Assembly (NCBI RefSeq): GCF_002807035.1
Contig: NZ_NIUC01000002.1
Location: forward strand, 1,517,267-1,581,266
DNA length: 64,000 nt
Direction of reading: 5' to 3'
Origin: Algoriphagus formosus
Lineage (GTDB): Bacteria; Bacteroidota; Bacteroidia; Cytophagales; Cyclobacteriaceae
In this document: positions 63,024 through 64,000 of the stretch, piece after piece
Layout of the letters: the number at the start of each line of letters is the position of its first letter
Position numbering within the stretch: the stretch's first letter is position 1
The notes under the pieces: generated by a model
The model's database searches: none
Told to the model about the DNA's origin: nothing
The model's input: the letters and a program-made list of their open reading frames with translations, nothing else
Translations under genes and position numbers: made by a program

Positions 63024-63605
63024 TTAATTTTTTGTTGAATAAATAGCTTGGAAACTCAAGGTGAGTTCGTTACCTGTTTTTATTGTCCCGAAAACCGCCG
63101 TAGGAGGCTCAAGAGAAAATTGTTCAAATGTGATGTCTTGCTTTCCGGAGAAGAGAATACTACTACCCTGCACTGAATAATTGACAGTCATAGTTAGGTC
63201 TCTGCTGTTTCCAGCGATATTGAGTTTCCCCTTCGCCTTGATCGTTGATGGAGTCATCTCTTCCACTTTTGTAAGTTCAAAAGTGATTCTTGGGAAGTCA
63301 TCCGCCTTTATAGCTTCATATGCATTTTTGTCCATAGAGGACTTTCCGCTTTTTAGGGCCTTTGAGTTCAAACTCAAGGAAAGGGATTGGATGCTTTCGA
63401 TTTTTTTATCAGCCAAATTGATAATTGCTTGGCCTTCTACTCCTGTTTCTGCGACCATGTCCCAATCGTGTAGGGTCGAAGTACCTGAGACTTTCATCTC
63501 CTTGACATCGCTGATACTGAAGGTTTGCTGAGCGTGAACTACTGAGGCAAGCGAGCTTGCTAGCAGGGTCAGCATTAAAGCGATTTTTGTGTTGATCTTC
63601 TTCAT
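63024..63605 (-). CDS. YceI family secreted lipid-binding-like protein
   Basis: 193 residues with signal peptide (to about residue 25, SVVHAQ). YceI domain: MKVSGTSTLHDWDMVAETGVEGQA (the STLHDW strand is typical), SLSLNSKALKSGKSSMDKNAYEAIKADDFPRITFEL (family motif KAxDFPxIxF), KGKLNIAGNSRDLTMTV, and the C-terminal EPPTAVFGTIKTGNELTLSFQAIY. First gene of the operon. A promoter and a CRP/FNR-like palindrome lie upstream. Confidence 0.9.
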   Translation of the reverse strand: MKKINTKIALMLTLLASSLASVVHAQQTFSISDVKEMKVSGTSTLHDWDMVAETGVEGQAIINLADKKIESIQSLSLSLNSKALKSGKSSMDKNAYEAIKADDFPRITFELTKVEEMTPSTIKAKGKLNIAGNSRDLTMTVNYSVQGSSILFSGKQDITFEQFSLEPPTAVFGTIKTGNELTLSFQAIYSTKN

Positions 63606-63639
63606 AAGATTAAAGGGTTTGTTTCCGTATTGGATGATT

Positions 63640-63647
63640 CAAAAGTA
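63640..63647 (-). promoter_or_regulatory. Bacteroidota -7 promoter element of the YceI operon
   Basis: On the minus strand TACTTTTG is a perfect TAnnTTTG match, 34 nt upstream of the YceI start. TTG (63664-63666 on that strand) lies 16 bp further upstream and may be the -33 element. Confidence 0.6.
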
Positions 63648-63691
63648 GTGGGGCAACCATTCCCAACTCGTGACAAGAGTTTCCTATAAAA

Positions 63692-63705
63692 GTGACTTTT
63701 GTCAC
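63692..63705. promoter_or_regulatory. CRP/FNR-like palindrome upstream of the YceI promoter
   Basis: GTGAC-TTTT-GTCAC has perfect 5-bp arms; with flanking bases it reads TGTGA-N6-TCACT on the minus strand, close to CRP-type sites. Its centre is about 65 bp upstream of the expected start of transcription, a position used by class I activators. A second GTGAC occurs at 63680. Confidence 0.45.
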
Positions 63706-64000
63706 AAAGCGACCGGGTGATTGGTCATGTTCTTTTTCGTAATTATGTTTTGAAAAATAGATAGTACTCAGCTGATATAAGTATTTTATTCTAATATATT
63801 TGATTATACAGAAATAAAAATTGAAAATCAGTTATTGTGTAAAAATCAATTTTGGACTCTACTATATTTCTTAGTCTTAATTCTGAGCTTAAAAGAACTG
63901 ACCAGGCTCATTAAAAAAATCTAAACCAATCCATATTTCACCTTGTTCTCATTAAGTTAAGGTCAATCCCCATTGGCATAATTATTTATTACCTTCGCGC

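Larger units (their letters stand above)
63606..64000. other. 395-bp intergenic region at the window edge
   Basis: Holds the candidate promoter (63640-63647) and palindrome (63692-63705) of the YceI operon, then A/T-rich DNA without an ORF. Near the edge, TACCTTCG (63990-63997) resembles a TAnnTTTG element with one mismatch and could start a plus-strand gene outside the window. Confidence 0.5.

Noticed and set aside
1-64000. tRNA or rRNA genes
   Set aside because: No tRNA cloverleaf signatures (GGTTCGAATCC-type arms with matching acceptor stems) or rRNA-like stretches were recognised.

Overview
The window reads as chromosomal DNA of a Bacteroidota bacterium, most likely of the Cytophagales (a Cyclobacteriaceae/Algoriphagus-like organism). 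The reasons are: promoters of the TAnnTTTG type (for example at 4824 and 34062), almost no Shine-Dalgarno sequences, many secreted lipoproteins with a short LxxC-type lipobox, families largely typical of this phylum (DUF4136, DUF6252, DUF6428, DUF6515, tandem-domain Usp, HTH-FlgO-TPR regulators), and moderate G+C. The genus is an inference. No rRNA, tRNA, CRISPR array or complete insertion sequence was seen.

Layout. 1-7.5 kb: the 3' part of dxs, an alpha/beta hydrolase, and housekeeping methyltransferases (prmC, rsmB-like) bracketed by two related parDE toxin-antitoxin modules that share a candidate operator. 7.6-18.9 kb: a long minus-strand run of envelope genes (three lipoproteins, two of them DUF4136-like, several small beta-barrels, a BamA/TamA-like barrel, a HAD phosphatase lipoprotein, an arylsulfatase), a decayed OmpA-type gene, a membrane AraC regulator and an outer-membrane transporter-like protein. 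19.4-28.2 kb: a DUF2092-DUF6515 pair, an acetolactate-decarboxylase-like lipoprotein, an arsR-DUF6428-arsC operon, a NarL-type two-component system and small secreted proteins. 28.2-34.0 kb: a transmembrane HTH-TPR regulator divergent from an ankyrin / acyltransferase / DUF4386 / serine-hydrolase operon, with four tandem 18-20 bp repeats between them. 34.0-43.5 kb: a structured RNA candidate, ileS-lspA, a SNF2 helicase, a PIN-PhoH ATPase and a small membrane protein. 43.5-55.2 kb: lutABC for lactate oxidation, two M14 peptidases, a Tat-exported carboxylesterase, a MITE-like element and an alpha-glucan phosphorylase interrupted by one in-frame TGA. 55.2-63.6 kb: a three-gene RND efflux operon and a YceI-barrel-YceI cluster.

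Most of the window is ordinary chromosome. Items most worth a second look: (1) twin parDE loci with the same TACC-N7-GGTA palindrome exactly 21 nt before each parD start; (2) the structured RNA before ileS; (3) the tandem-repeat operator candidate between the transmembrane regulator and its divergent operon; (4) the glgP-like gene with a nonsense codon and a Thr where the PLP lysine is expected, next to a MITE; (5) the OmpA pseudogene; (6) the acetolactate-decarboxylase-like lipoprotein that keeps metal ligands but seems to lack other catalytic residues.
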